From positions 1 to 48,412 of the forward strand of contig NZ_JADOES010000042.1 of the NCBI RefSeq assembly GCF_018739885.1: a stretch of 48,412 bases of DNA. Direction: 5' to 3'. A model generated the notes under the pieces. It did not search any database, was not told the origin of the DNA, and saw only the letters and a program-made list of their open reading frames with translations. The position numbers and the translations under genes were made by a program. The DNA is from Leptothoe spongobia TAU-MAC 1115. Lineage in GTDB: Bacteria > Cyanobacteriota > Cyanobacteriia > Phormidesmidales > Phormidesmidaceae. Positions 26,880-36,427 of this stretch are shown here, one piece after another (position 1 is the stretch's first letter; every line of letters begins with the position of its first letter).

Positions 26880-28319
26880 ATGAGTTTAGAAAAAAAAGCT
26901 GTTCGTGGAGTTATCTGGTCTTTCGTAGACAAATGGGGAGGCAAACTTTCTTCTAGTCTGATTTTTTTATTACTGGCTAGGCTTTTAGGCCCGGAGGCAT
27001 TTGGCCTAACGGCGCTCGCCAGTTTATATATGGCATTTCTGAGCGTATTTATTGGTCAAGGGTTGACTCAAGCTCTAGTTCAAAGAGAAAATTTAGAGCC
27101 AGAGCATCTGGATACCGCTTTTTGGATGAACTTTAGCGTTGCTGTTATTTTAACTACAATCAGTATCTTTGCAGCTGATACTATAGCTTCAATATTTCAG
27201 GAACCTCAATTAACTCCTATTATTCAATTTTTATCCCTCAACTTTTTACTGGAAGGGTTGCGAGGGGTCCAATTTTCAATACTTAGCCGTAATCTTGCGT
27301 TTAAAGAGCTTGCTATGCGTTCTCTACTTGCCACATTGACTGGTGGCATTGTAGGTCTAAGTATGGCCTTCTTAGGATTCGGAGTATGGAGTCTTGTAGC
27401 TCAGCAGCTATCCAATCATTTTGTTAATGTTCTAGTATTATGGCAGGTCAGTGATTGGCGTCCAAGTTTTCATTTTTCAAAGCGACATTTCTTGGAGTTA
27501 CTGCCTTTTTCCTTAAATGTTCTGGGTTTCAATATTCTGAAGTTTTTCAATCAAAGATCAGATGATTTCTTGATTGGTATGTTCTTAGGTCCAGTTCAGT
27601 TAGGATACTACACGGTTGCCTACCGTTTGTTACGAATATTGGTGGATATTCTTACTAATGTAACTTCATCGGTTGCTATGCCGACATTTTCCCGTTTACA
27701 GAAAGATAGAAAGAGAGTTTTGAAAGCTTTTTATCGGGTGACACAAGTAACTAGTTTTTTCTCTTTTCCTACATTTGTAGGAGTAGGTGTTTTAGCTCCT
27801 AACCTTGTTCCAGTTCTGTTTGGTGAGAAATGGATATCCAGTATCCCTGTTATGCAGGCACTGATCTTAGTTGGCTTACTTCAGTCAGTATCTTATTTCA
27901 ATGGGGTCATTATGGTAGCAACGGGGAAAGCAGACTGGAGGCTTTGGATTAGTTGTCTTAATGTTTTACTTAATATTCTTGGTTTTTTGATCGCTGTAAA
28001 ATGGGGGATTGTTGCAGTAGCGTTATCATTTGCAGCGACAAATTATTTGACTTTTCCTGTCAGTATTTGGGCGATTCGACAACTGATAGCTTTGAACTTT
28101 AAAGATTATATTTACCAATTTATACCTTTTATACTAGGTGCAATTATCATGGGATCGGTGATATACGGATTAGATAACTTCATTTTAGGTTCAGCAAGCG
28201 AGATTCTTACGATTATCGTGTGTCCCTGTTTTGGAATTGCTGTTTACTTGCTAAGTATACTTCTCATAGATTCAGATGTGTTTTTCCAAATTTATAAGCT
28301 GGTAAAATTAGTTAGGTGA
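26880..28319 (+). CDS. Wzx-type polysaccharide flippase (MOP superfamily)
   Basis: A 479-residue polytopic protein with about 12-14 hydrophobic helices. The N-terminus KKAVRGVIWSFVDKWGGK and the LLARLLGPEAFGLTALAS stretch are typical of the lipopolysaccharide/EPS branch of oligosaccharide flippases (Wzx/WzxC). The LGYYTVAYRL segment near the middle is also family-typical. It would move the undecaprenyl-linked repeat unit from the cytoplasmic to the periplasmic face, upstream of the Wzy polymerase encoded at the end of the run. Its stop overlaps the earliest possible start of the next gene (GTGA at 28316), implying translational coupling. Confidence 0.92.
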   Translation: MSLEKKAVRGVIWSFVDKWGGKLSSSLIFLLLARLLGPEAFGLTALASLYMAFLSVFIGQGLTQALVQRENLEPEHLDTAFWMNFSVAVILTTISIFAADTIASIFQEPQLTPIIQFLSLNFLLEGLRGVQFSILSRNLAFKELAMRSLLATLTGGIVGLSMAFLGFGVWSLVAQQLSNHFVNVLVLWQVSDWRPSFHFSKRHFLELLPFSLNVLGFNILKFFNQRSDDFLIGMFLGPVQLGYYTVAYRLLRILVDILTNVTSSVAMPTFSRLQKDRKRVLKAFYRVTQVTSFFSFPTFVGVGVLAPNLVPVLFGEKWISSIPVMQALILVGLLQSVSYFNGVIMVATGKADWRLWISCLNVLLNILGFLIAVKWGIVAVALSFAATNYLTFPVSIWAIRQLIALNFKDYIYQFIPFILGAIIMGSVIYGLDNFILGSASEILTIIVCPCFGIAVYLLSILLIDSDVFFQIYKLVKLVR

Positions 28320-28324
28320 TAATC

Positions 28325-30313
28325 ATGGATTTTGTCAGAACAAGAAAGAAAAACTTGGCAATTAGTTGGATTATTGTTCTCGCAGTCATCTCTTTTATCT
28401 CCACTTTTATCTTCAAGAGTATATTGACTGCAGAGATTAATTTAGAGGGGAAATTTCATCAAATACCAATATCCTTAAATAATTATGACTTACATGATTT
28501 AGGTGTTGTTGATCTAAATGGTGATGATCTGATTGATATTTTTACAACTAACCATAGTGCTTTACAAAGTATCTTAATAAATGAATCGACTGGGAAATTT
28601 TCTGACAGGCTAATTGAAGAGAATTTACAGCAAGACTCTGTTTTTCCTGGTTTAGAGATTTCAGCTAAAGCAGTTAAAATTGATTCTCCTGGCATATATT
28701 TTTACAGAGAGAAGAACTTTCGACTAAGCTCTCAAAGCCCTGATAACCATTTAGTGATAAAAACTCATCGTATTAATCGAGAAAGTTTACCTATCAGAGG
28801 TACATTAAGTCTTTCTTCTGCAGTCACACTGAAAAAAAATAAGAACTTTAAAATAGATATTGATGAAAGTAAATTAAGTTCAGGTGGTATTCAGACGAAA
28901 ATTTTTTTTGATGTTTTAGGTAATGGAGAATTAGTGCTTGAATCTTTGACGGCAATACCTGTTGAAGTCAACATGAATCCTCAGATTCCGCTTGATTTGA
29001 TTTATATAGGTTCCAGTAAATTGACCCCTTCAACGCCAAATTTTAAACTCTCTTGGAAAGATAGGCATGGGATGGCGTGGGCTGACTATGATAGTGATTC
29101 TAATCTTGATGTCTATATATCTAGAGGTGGTTTAAAGGGTAAGATAGTGGAAGCTCCTGAACTTTATAGTGCTCCGTTTTTTAACGATGAGTTACTTAGA
29201 GGTGAAACTGACGGATTCTCAGATCAAGCTTTGCAGGCTGGAGTGTATAAAAAAGCCTGTCCAGGTAGACAAACTAGTTGGGTTGATTTTGATGGTGACG
29301 GTAAGCTGGATTTATATACAGTTTGTGGTAGAGGTAGTCCACCAGCTGAGACAAGCCCAAACCAGCTATACCATCAAACTGATAATCAGCAATTTGTTGA
29401 TGTAGCTCATGATGTAGGCTTAGATTTTCCTGAGACAGGTATTTTTGTCTGGCTTGATGTTGATAATAACAATACCCTAGATTTCTTTTGGGTGTCTAAG
29501 TCGAGTTTTCAACTATTTCTAAATAGTGATGGGCACCTTAAACCACAACCTAAAATCTCTAACAAAAATGGCTTTCCTAATTCATTGTCAATTTATGATT
29601 TTGATTCAGATGGTCTTCTAGATATTTTGGTGATTTCTGGACCTGGGTGCAGCCTACTAAAAAATCAGGGTGAAGGGATTTATAAGAGTATTAGACTCTC
29701 TTCTTTGGGATTGCCTAATCGTGTCCTTGAAGCGACTTGGGTTGATTATAACAATGATGGGCTTATCGATTTGCATACTATACCCAATGGGCTATATCAA
29801 CAACAACAGGACCATACGTTCAAACCGACAAATATTCTTGAAGTGAAGACACACTTATCGAAGTTAGTTGGAGCTCAAAGTACCTGGTTTGATTTTGATA
29901 ACGATGGTTCAAGAGATTTGCTTATGTTCTTGAAATATCGACCATTTTGGCTTCGTCTATTAGATAAATTACCGGGCTTTGATATACCTAATCCTAGATC
30001 TACCAATGTTAAGCTTTACAAAAATCTTACCCATAACAATAATTGGCTACAAATCAAACTGCTCGGCAAAAATGGTAACAAACAAGCTGTTGGAGCAGCT
30101 GTAATTATTGAGTCATCCGATGGTACTAAACAGTTACATCAAGTTGGTGAGTCTGAAGGCTCTCATTATTCTCAGGGGCACTACCGCTTATATATTGGCT
30201 TAGGTAAACAGGAAAGGGTGAATTCGGTAAAAGTATTTTGGCCTGATGGTCAAACTAAGGATATAGATACTGTACCAATTAATCACCTACTACATATTGA
30301 GCAAACAGCCTGA
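28325..30313 (+). CDS. membrane-anchored FG-GAP/ASPIC-UnbV repeat protein
   Basis: A 662-residue protein from ATG 28325 (a GTG at 28316 overlapping the flippase stop is also possible). An N-terminal hydrophobic helix (about 12-32) looks like an uncleaved signal anchor, leaving the rest outside the membrane. At least seven calcium-loop repeats of the FG-GAP/VCBS propeller type are visible: VDLNGDDLIDIF, ADYDSDSNLDVY, VDFDGDGKLDLY, LDVDNNNTLDFF, YDFDSDGLLDIL, VDYNNDGLIDLH and FDFDNDGSRDLL. The C-terminal ~75 residues are an ASPIC/UnbV domain (VGAAVIIESSDG ... VKVFWPDGQTKDID). Such proteins are extracellular calcium-binding propellers, often carbohydrate- or protein-binding. Translational linkage to the flippase suggests a role in handling the polymer at the periplasmic face, which is inference. 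Confidence 0.85.
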   Translation: MDFVRTRKKNLAISWIIVLAVISFISTFIFKSILTAEINLEGKFHQIPISLNNYDLHDLGVVDLNGDDLIDIFTTNHSALQSILINESTGKFSDRLIEENLQQDSVFPGLEISAKAVKIDSPGIYFYREKNFRLSSQSPDNHLVIKTHRINRESLPIRGTLSLSSAVTLKKNKNFKIDIDESKLSSGGIQTKIFFDVLGNGELVLESLTAIPVEVNMNPQIPLDLIYIGSSKLTPSTPNFKLSWKDRHGMAWADYDSDSNLDVYISRGGLKGKIVEAPELYSAPFFNDELLRGETDGFSDQALQAGVYKKACPGRQTSWVDFDGDGKLDLYTVCGRGSPPAETSPNQLYHQTDNQQFVDVAHDVGLDFPETGIFVWLDVDNNNTLDFFWVSKSSFQLFLNSDGHLKPQPKISNKNGFPNSLSIYDFDSDGLLDILVISGPGCSLLKNQGEGIYKSIRLSSLGLPNRVLEATWVDYNNDGLIDLHTIPNGLYQQQQDHTFKPTNILEVKTHLSKLVGAQSTWFDFDNDGSRDLLMFLKYRPFWLRLLDKLPGFDIPNPRSTNVKLYKNLTHNNNWLQIKLLGKNGNKQAVGAAVIIESSDGTKQLHQVGESEGSHYSQGHYRLYIGLGKQERVNSVKVFWPDGQTKDIDTVPINHLLHIEQTA

Positions 30314-30518
30314 TGGTCAATAGATCTTTCACATTGCTTAATCAATTAGGTAATCAGTGATTGTTTTGGCATAGCATCTGCTCATTCTTTAGATGATAGG
30401 AAGTTGATATTGTTTATTTTTCATGTTTCATTACTTTACTGTTGCTTTATGTTCTAAGCTGAAAAAAGTTTATCTGTAAGAGTATTGATCGTTTAGTTGA
30501 GTGACTTACTCATTTACT

Positions 30519-31475
30519 ATGAATTCTCAGACTTTATTTCCTCAAGAAAGACCTCTTGTTGAATCAATTACCCGGAACAATATTTTAAGGTGGGCAAGAC
30601 GCACCTATAATGCAGATTGCCATACATATTTTCCCAAACAACGCTCGTTTCAGCTATCTAGGTTATTATTCTCTGCAGTTCCAAATCTTAACAAGCCTCT
30701 ATTTATTATTGGAGCGCCTCGCTCAGGGACTACGTTTTTAGGAAAATGCATAGCAAACCTTCCCGAAATTTCATATCACTTTGAACCAATTGCCACTAAA
30801 GCAGCAGCCAGATACGTCTACGATAAACTTTGGACTCATCGACAGGCAAAGTGGTTTTATCAGAGTGTTTACTCATGGTTACTACGTATTCATTTTGATG
30901 GAGATTTACAGTTTGCCGAGAAGACGCCTCGTAACTGTTTCTTAGTACCTTTCTTATCTAAAGCTTTTCCTGATGCACAATTTATTCATATTATTCGGGA
31001 TGGTAGAGATGTTGCATTGTCATTAAGCAAAAAGCCTTGGTTTTTAGCTTCACAGGCTGGATCTGGTAAGTATGAGCCGGGTGGATATCCATATGGTCCT
31101 TATGCACAGTTTTGGGTCGCTCCCGAAAAACACGAAGAATTTGAGACTACGACCGATCTGCATCGTTGTTCTTGGGTTTGGAATAGCTTTACAAAGACTG
31201 CATTGGAGAAGACTCGACAGCTACCCAATGATTCATATCTTGAACTTAGATATGAATCATTAGCTCATAATCCTATGCATGAAGCTAGACGTATTCTAGA
31301 ATTTCTAGATATCGTAAACTCTGATTCAAATGATGCTTTCAATAAAACCATTCGCTCTGCAAACCCTACATTGATTGGCCAATGGAAAAGAGAGTTTTCA
31401 GAGAAAGATCTTGAAAAAGTTTACAGTGAGGCAGGTCCATTGCTGAATTTATTGAACTATACAGAAGTTCAATAA
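30519..31475 (+). CDS. sulfotransferase 1
   Basis: A 318-residue PAPS-dependent sulfotransferase from ATG 30519 (a GTG six codons upstream lacks a ribosome site). The 5'-phosphosulfate loop is GAPRSGTTFLGK (about 65-76) and the 3'-phosphate motif HIIRDGRDVALSLS lies near 157-170; between them is a probable active-site ETPRN-like AEKTPRN, seen in this branch. The C-terminal ELRYESLAHNP is family-typical. It would transfer sulfate from PAPS to a hydroxyl of the polysaccharide or its lipid-linked repeat. The codons for ELRYES lie in a perfect 14-bp inverted repeat. One of three sulfotransferases in this run. Confidence 0.9.
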   Translation: MNSQTLFPQERPLVESITRNNILRWARRTYNADCHTYFPKQRSFQLSRLLFSAVPNLNKPLFIIGAPRSGTTFLGKCIANLPEISYHFEPIATKAAARYVYDKLWTHRQAKWFYQSVYSWLLRIHFDGDLQFAEKTPRNCFLVPFLSKAFPDAQFIHIIRDGRDVALSLSKKPWFLASQAGSGKYEPGGYPYGPYAQFWVAPEKHEEFETTTDLHRCSWVWNSFTKTALEKTRQLPNDSYLELRYESLAHNPMHEARRILEFLDIVNSDSNDAFNKTIRSANPTLIGQWKREFSEKDLEKVYSEAGPLLNLLNYTEVQ

Positions 31476-31551
31476 ATCTTCAACTTCATCAATGTATATT
31501 AGTCTAGAAAATTATCAGAAATTTTAAGACTAAGCTTCTTATTAAGGATGG

Positions 31552-31600
31552 TTTTAGCAACTTGAAGTTTTCCAAGTTGCTAAAAAATTGAAAGTTTTTT
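31552..31600. terminator. long hairpin terminator after sulfotransferase 1
   Basis: TTTTAGCAACTTG (31552-31564) pairs perfectly with CAAGTTGCTAAAA (31573-31585), loop of eight. The A-rich/T-rich stem base can serve both strands, and a TTTTTT run at 31595-31600 follows. It lies just 20 bp before the next glycosyltransferase, so it probably attenuates rather than ends the transcript. Confidence 0.65.
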
Positions 31601-31619
31601 ATTTTGATACTCGGATTTT

Positions 31620-32702
31620 ATGAGCACTCTGAAATCGTTATTTATTCCTCGGGGTTCGACAGAAAATAATCCCTATCAAAGGCAATTAGCAGATAGTCTT
31701 GAAGAGCTTGGTGTTGATATTGACTACCTATCTCACCAATCGTTTTTCCTATTGAAGGTTTTTCGAATTCAAAAACCTCATGTTTTACATTTTCATTGGT
31801 TACATTCTTTTATTGTCAAGTCCAACTTTATCAAATCGTTCACCTCATCTTTACTGTTCATTTCTCAAATATTTATTCTACGATTATTCGGCTCCAAAAT
31901 TGTTTGGACAGTTCATAATTTAAAGAATCACGACAATTTGTACATAAATCTAGACAAAAAGGTTACTTCTCTATTTGCCAAGTTATCTCATAGAATCATT
32001 GCTCACTGTGATGCTGCGAAGAAAGAGATTATAAGAGAATTTGGATTGCACGATGATAATAAAGTTTGTGTGATTCCTCACGGGAACTATATTTCAAGTT
32101 ACGAAAATATAGTTGGAAAAACCGATAGTAGAAAATATCTTGGCTTAGAAGATAAGGACACAGTTTTCCTCTTTCTCGGCCTTATTCGTCCTTATAAAGG
32201 AGTTTTAGAGTTAATAGAATCCTTTAAACTGATTAATGACAACAGGGTGAAGCTTTTAATAGTAGGAAAAGTTTGGGGTGATGATTTAGCTTTTTACAAG
32301 TCGGTTGAAGAAGGATGTAATTCTGATCCCAGAATTAGTTTTATTCCTGGTTTTGTACCGAACGATAGACTTCAAGTATATTTCAATGCTTCTGACGTTG
32401 TTGTCTTTCCTTATCAAAATATTCTTACATCGGGAGCTGTTTTGTTAGCGATGTCATTTGGCAAAGCCTGCATTGCTCCCAGATTAGGTTGCATAGCCGA
32501 GGCTTTGGATGATGTTGGTTCATTCCTTTACGATGTCTCTGATGCCCATGGTTTACAGAAGTCGATACAGCTAGCTATTCAGGAAAAGGAGGATTTATCT
32601 TCTATGGGTATTCATAATTTAGAATTATCTAATCAATATAACTGGCCCAGAATTAGTAAAATAACTTTAGATGTTTATAATTTATGTATTGAAAAAAGCT
32701 GA
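31620..32702 (+). CDS. GT4-type glycosyltransferase lacking the EX7E motif
   Basis: A 360-residue GT-B fold enzyme. The N-terminal half has HVLHFHWLHS and the linker IVWTVHNLKNHD; the C-terminal donor-binding half has FLGLIRPYKGVLELIESF and VVVFPYQNILTSGAVLLAMSFGK. In the last segment the usual two glutamates of EX7E are replaced by Ile and Leu, a variation I believe occurs in one GT4 subgroup. It would add one sugar to the lipid-linked repeat. Specificity is unknown. No Shine-Dalgarno is obvious before the ATG. The gene follows the hairpin at 31552. Confidence 0.85.
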   Translation: MSTLKSLFIPRGSTENNPYQRQLADSLEELGVDIDYLSHQSFFLLKVFRIQKPHVLHFHWLHSFIVKSNFIKSFTSSLLFISQIFILRLFGSKIVWTVHNLKNHDNLYINLDKKVTSLFAKLSHRIIAHCDAAKKEIIREFGLHDDNKVCVIPHGNYISSYENIVGKTDSRKYLGLEDKDTVFLFLGLIRPYKGVLELIESFKLINDNRVKLLIVGKVWGDDLAFYKSVEEGCNSDPRISFIPGFVPNDRLQVYFNASDVVVFPYQNILTSGAVLLAMSFGKACIAPRLGCIAEALDDVGSFLYDVSDAHGLQKSIQLAIQEKEDLSSMGIHNLELSNQYNWPRISKITLDVYNLCIEKS

Positions 32703-32887
32703 ATTGAATAGGTATTAAAAATAGGCTAGATAAGCTTGTACTTCTAAATATAATAAATCCATATAAGTAAAGCTAATCTAAGACTAGGCTGTCTAAACTT
32801 ATGGTTGAAAATATCTTGCTTTTAGCTTTATAGGCTACATTTTTGCCTGGAGATTATTGAGAAACTTGTAACTACTTATGAAGCAAT

Positions 32888-34024
32888 ATGCAAACTTACA
32901 TAATTACTTATCCTAAAGATTTTAGTGAGCCTGGTGGAGGAACAAAAAGCTTTTTACAGATTTGTCAATATCTGAAAAAATTAGATATTGAGGTCATTGC
33001 AGTTCCCGTTTCTACATCTTCAGATGGCAACAGTCCTGATAAATCACTTACAGTAAAGCCTGCTCATCCAAGTAGCGTTCACTTTTTGCTTAATGGATTT
33101 CAAATTTCTAAAGTTGTCAGGAAAATTATCGCTGAAAGGAAGGTTGATGCAGTTCTGAGCTGGGAATATGAAGCTGCATTTATGGTTGATTTTCTAAAGT
33201 CAAAGAATATTGTTTTCGGCATAATTGCAGCGTATCCATCCTATCAAGTTCGGATTAATAGAGAGAAATCTATCAATCCGACTAAGAGAATTTCAAATTA
33301 TTGGTTTCGTTGGCGACCATTGCAGTCAGCTGATGTAGTTTTTGTATCGTCGTACTTTACTCAGAATGAGTTAGTTAATCTGATTCGAGTTCAACCAGAG
33401 CGAGTAGTTTTGATCCGCAGGGGTATTGATCCTGTATTCTCACAAATAAAGAGATCTCAGTCTGGACATGCTTCTAATTTCATCTTCTATGGCTCTCTGG
33501 CACCGATTAAAGGTATTTTTGATGTTATAAAGGCTTTAGGTCATCTGCTTGATAAAGGATATCGAGATTGGCATCTTAAGATCGCTGGATGGGGTGATGA
33601 AGAGCTACTAAGACAAGCGATATCTGAGCACAATTGCGACAACAACGTTACGTATTTAGGAAGTTTATCGCGAGATAAGTTGTTACGAGAGCTTGAATGG
33701 GCTGGATTAGCAATTTTACCATCTAGGGCAGAATCATTTGGACGTTCTATTGCTGAGGCCCAGGCTGCTGGACTGCCGGTTATATCTTATGAATCTGGTT
33801 CAGTTCCTGAGATTGTTAAAGATGGAATAACAGGGTTTCTTGCACCTACTGGTAGATTTGACCTGCTTGCTGATGCTATTCTTAAGGCAATAAAGGAGCC
33901 CGAAGATTTATCAAAAATGGGACTTCTGGGTCAAGAGCGTGTCATGCAGTCATTTTCCTGGGAAAAAACTGCATTGGCTATTCATCAAGGTATTCAAGCA
34001 GTAAAGGGCAGCAAAGTTGTTTAG
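32888..34024 (+). CDS. GT4-type glycosyltransferase
   Basis: A 378-residue retaining glycosyltransferase of GT4. The N-terminal SEPGGGTKSFLQICQYLK is the acceptor-side Gly-rich loop. The donor-side half has FYGSLAPIKGIFDVIKAL and the EX7E pair Glu282/Glu290 in AESFGRSIAEAQAAGLPV, followed by SGSVPEIVKDGITGFL. It is cytoplasmic, working on the inner face of the membrane. The methyltransferase gene starts 45 bp downstream, so the two are probably co-transcribed. Confidence 0.92.
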   Translation: MQTYIITYPKDFSEPGGGTKSFLQICQYLKKLDIEVIAVPVSTSSDGNSPDKSLTVKPAHPSSVHFLLNGFQISKVVRKIIAERKVDAVLSWEYEAAFMVDFLKSKNIVFGIIAAYPSYQVRINREKSINPTKRISNYWFRWRPLQSADVVFVSSYFTQNELVNLIRVQPERVVLIRRGIDPVFSQIKRSQSGHASNFIFYGSLAPIKGIFDVIKALGHLLDKGYRDWHLKIAGWGDEELLRQAISEHNCDNNVTYLGSLSRDKLLRELEWAGLAILPSRAESFGRSIAEAQAAGLPVISYESGSVPEIVKDGITGFLAPTGRFDLLADAILKAIKEPEDLSKMGLLGQERVMQSFSWEKTALAIHQGIQAVKGSKVV

Positions 34025-34069
34025 TCACTCTTACTAAAGGAGTGAAAGGATCGATTAAGGGTAAGAATT

Positions 34070-34852
34070 ATGAGCATAGTCAAAAGCCTTCTGAATACTA
34101 TTCTTCCTAAAGGGTTAAAAGGAAAAATCTATAAGAAGTTCTATATTAAATTGTTGCGTCCTTTTGTTTACCGAGGGAACAGCGTTTATTGCCCAGTTTG
34201 CAATGGAAATTTTCGAGAATTTATGCCAGCGGGCCCGGAGTCGATAAGGCGAACTGGTGCCGAATGCCCAAAGTGTACATGCAAGGAGAGACATCGCCTA
34301 TTTTGGTTATATCTTCAGAATCAAACTTCGTTCTTCTCTAAAAAAGCGAAAGTTTTACATTTTGCTCCTGAGCCTTTTTTTCAAGCTAAATTTCTGAATA
34401 TGAAGAATTTGGATTATGTTAGTGCTGATTTGTTTTCTTCATTAGCTATGTTAAAAGTAGACATCACTGATATCCCGTTTAAAGATGATCAATTTGATGT
34501 TGTTTTTTGTAGTCACGTTTTAGAACATGTGCCTGAGGATCGTAAAGCTATGTCAGAACTTTATCGAGTTCTAAAACCTGGTGGTTGGGCGATTTTACAA
34601 GTTCCAATCGATACAAACTTAGAAGGAACTTTAGAGGATCCCAATATAACTACACCCGAGGAGCGTATTCATTTCTATTGGAATGAAGAACACGTAAGGT
34701 TATATGGGTGTGACTACAAAGATAGACTAAGTGAAGCAGGATTTCAAGTAACTGTGGATCCATACGTCAAAACCTTAGATGAGAAAAGTGTAAAAAGCTA
34801 TGGGTTACTGCGAAAAGAAGATATATTTCTGTGCATGAAACCTAACTTGTAA
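34070..34852 (+). CDS. SAM-dependent methyltransferase with N-terminal zinc-knuckle
   Basis: A 260-residue class I methyltransferase. Residues about 38-76 hold two CxxC-like pairs (YCPVCNGNF and ECPKCTCKERHR), probably one zinc site. The SAM-binding domain starts at KVLHFAPEPFFQ (about 93-104) and includes FDVVFCSHVLEHVPEDRKAM and LKPGGWAILQVP. AAGGG lies upstream of the ATG. It would methylate a sugar of the repeat unit or cap a chain; the zinc-knuckle head is found in a subgroup linked to surface-polysaccharide clusters. Acceptor unknown. Confidence 0.88.
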   Translation: MSIVKSLLNTILPKGLKGKIYKKFYIKLLRPFVYRGNSVYCPVCNGNFREFMPAGPESIRRTGAECPKCTCKERHRLFWLYLQNQTSFFSKKAKVLHFAPEPFFQAKFLNMKNLDYVSADLFSSLAMLKVDITDIPFKDDQFDVVFCSHVLEHVPEDRKAMSELYRVLKPGGWAILQVPIDTNLEGTLEDPNITTPEERIHFYWNEEHVRLYGCDYKDRLSEAGFQVTVDPYVKTLDEKSVKSYGLLRKEDIFLCMKPNL

Positions 34853-35242
34853 CTTTTTTTGTAATATGAAGGCCGTATCAATGCTATTATGTTCTAAAGT
34901 TTTGGGGAAGTTGCTAAATATAATTCTTGTTATCTCTTGAGGCGAATTACTTCCATTTATATTCTTAGAGCTTGTCTGGTTGATAATGTATTTGAAGGTT
35001 AATAGAAAAGTATCTACAGATTAAGTACAGCTCTGAATTACCTGTATGCTTATCCACAACTTTTAATCATATTAAGTGGTTTATCCAACTTACTTAGTTT
35101 TCCGTTTATTGTCGGTTTTAATTATATTTTGAATCTTCTTATCTATTAAATAGATAAAAGTTAGATAGGTATTTTATTATTCCAATAAACCTTAGAGTAT
35201 TCGCTCTGTTAAAGTTAGCTAGCTTTCATAAGTATTGTGTCT
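34853..35242. other. 390-bp intergenic region with an AT-rich palindrome
   Basis: The largest gap inside the right half of the polysaccharide run. No gene is visible. The 19-base palindrome TTATCTATTAAATAGATAA lies at 35139-35157, about 85 bp before the next start, and could be an operator or part of an internal promoter. Confidence 0.45.
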
Positions 35243-36367
35243 ATGCGAATTGCAATTTTACGTAGAGCACCACAAATAGCATTCAGCATGGACGTATATG
35301 CTGACGAGCTGATTAGTGGACTGAGAACTGTCCGGCCAGATTGGGAAATCCTTGAGATTAGCCCTAGACCTTGGTGGAGTGGCCATCAAAGTTATTGGAA
35401 GTCAGGTATAGGAATAAGAAAATATTACGAGCGATTTTGGAATCATCCACGAGATATTGTTTATCATGTAAAGGCTGATGTTTTTCATATCATTGATCAC
35501 ACTGATGGACATATCGGTTACTGGTTGAAGAAATCAAATAAACGCTTTGTAGTTACATGCCATGATTTAGTTCAGTTTGTTTATCCAGAAATTCTGAATG
35601 ATCAATCACGTTTTCCTAGATTAAGCATGGCTGCTTGGAAATATTCGGTAGGTGGAATGCATGAAGCTGATAGTATTATTGCTGTTTCGAATAACACTAA
35701 AAATGACATTATTAATAACTTAAATATTTCCCCAGATAAAGTTGGAGTTATTCCAAATGCAGTTAGCTCAGAGTTTAATCCATATTCATCTTGTGAGAAA
35801 GATAATGCCAGAACTGAACATATATCATCTAAGGATATCTGCTTGTTGAATGTAGGCTCGACTCATCAACGAAAAAACGTACTGGCAATACTACAAACTA
35901 TTAAAAAACTCTTAGAGAAAGGGATTCCAGTTCGGTTGTGGAGGTTGGGAGGAAGATTTACATCATCTCAAAAACAGTTCATAGAGGATAATGCATTAAA
36001 AGATTTTATTCTTGATTTAGGTACGCCAAGTCGTTCTGAGTTGGTAGATATTTATAATGCTGCGGATATGTTGCTTGCTCCTTCTTTGTATGAAGGATTT
36101 GGTCTCACAGTGTTAGAAGCTATGGCATGTGGCTTACCGGTAATTACTTCAAATGTCTCATCTTTGCCAGAGGTTTGTGGTGAAGCTGCTGTGCTAGTTG
36201 ATCCGTTGGATGTTGATCAGATAGTAGATGCTGTTATTAACTTAAAGTCAGATTTCCATTATTACAAGTCTTTTGTGAGTAAAGGCATCGAGAGAAGTAA
36301 GTCTTTTAATTGGTTAAAAACAGCAGAGAAGGTGGCTCAGGTATATGGAAGTGTTTTATCTAAATAA
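35243..36367 (+). CDS. GT4-type glycosyltransferase
   Basis: A 374-residue GT4 enzyme (start at ATG 35243; a GTG two codons earlier is possible). The N-terminal half has DVFHIIDHTDGHIGYW and FVVTCHDLVQFVYPE, patterns of mannosyl-/rhamnosyl-transferase-like members. The EX7E pair is Glu284/Glu292 in YEGFGLTVLEAMACGLPV, followed by SSLPEVCGEAAVLVDP. The donor is not deducible. A GDP-sugar donor would fit the gmd gene of the locus. It starts after the largest internal gap of the run, so it may begin a second transcription unit. Confidence 0.92.
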   Translation: MRIAILRRAPQIAFSMDVYADELISGLRTVRPDWEILEISPRPWWSGHQSYWKSGIGIRKYYERFWNHPRDIVYHVKADVFHIIDHTDGHIGYWLKKSNKRFVVTCHDLVQFVYPEILNDQSRFPRLSMAAWKYSVGGMHEADSIIAVSNNTKNDIINNLNISPDKVGVIPNAVSSEFNPYSSCEKDNARTEHISSKDICLLNVGSTHQRKNVLAILQTIKKLLEKGIPVRLWRLGGRFTSSQKQFIEDNALKDFILDLGTPSRSELVDIYNAADMLLAPSLYEGFGLTVLEAMACGLPVITSNVSSLPEVCGEAAVLVDPLDVDQIVDAVINLKSDFHYYKSFVSKGIERSKSFNWLKTAEKVAQVYGSVLSK

Positions 36368-36427
36368 TGCTTAGGTAGTCTAGATTTCTTCTAATCTTTC
36401 AGTTTGACTCTCCATAATTACTAATTC

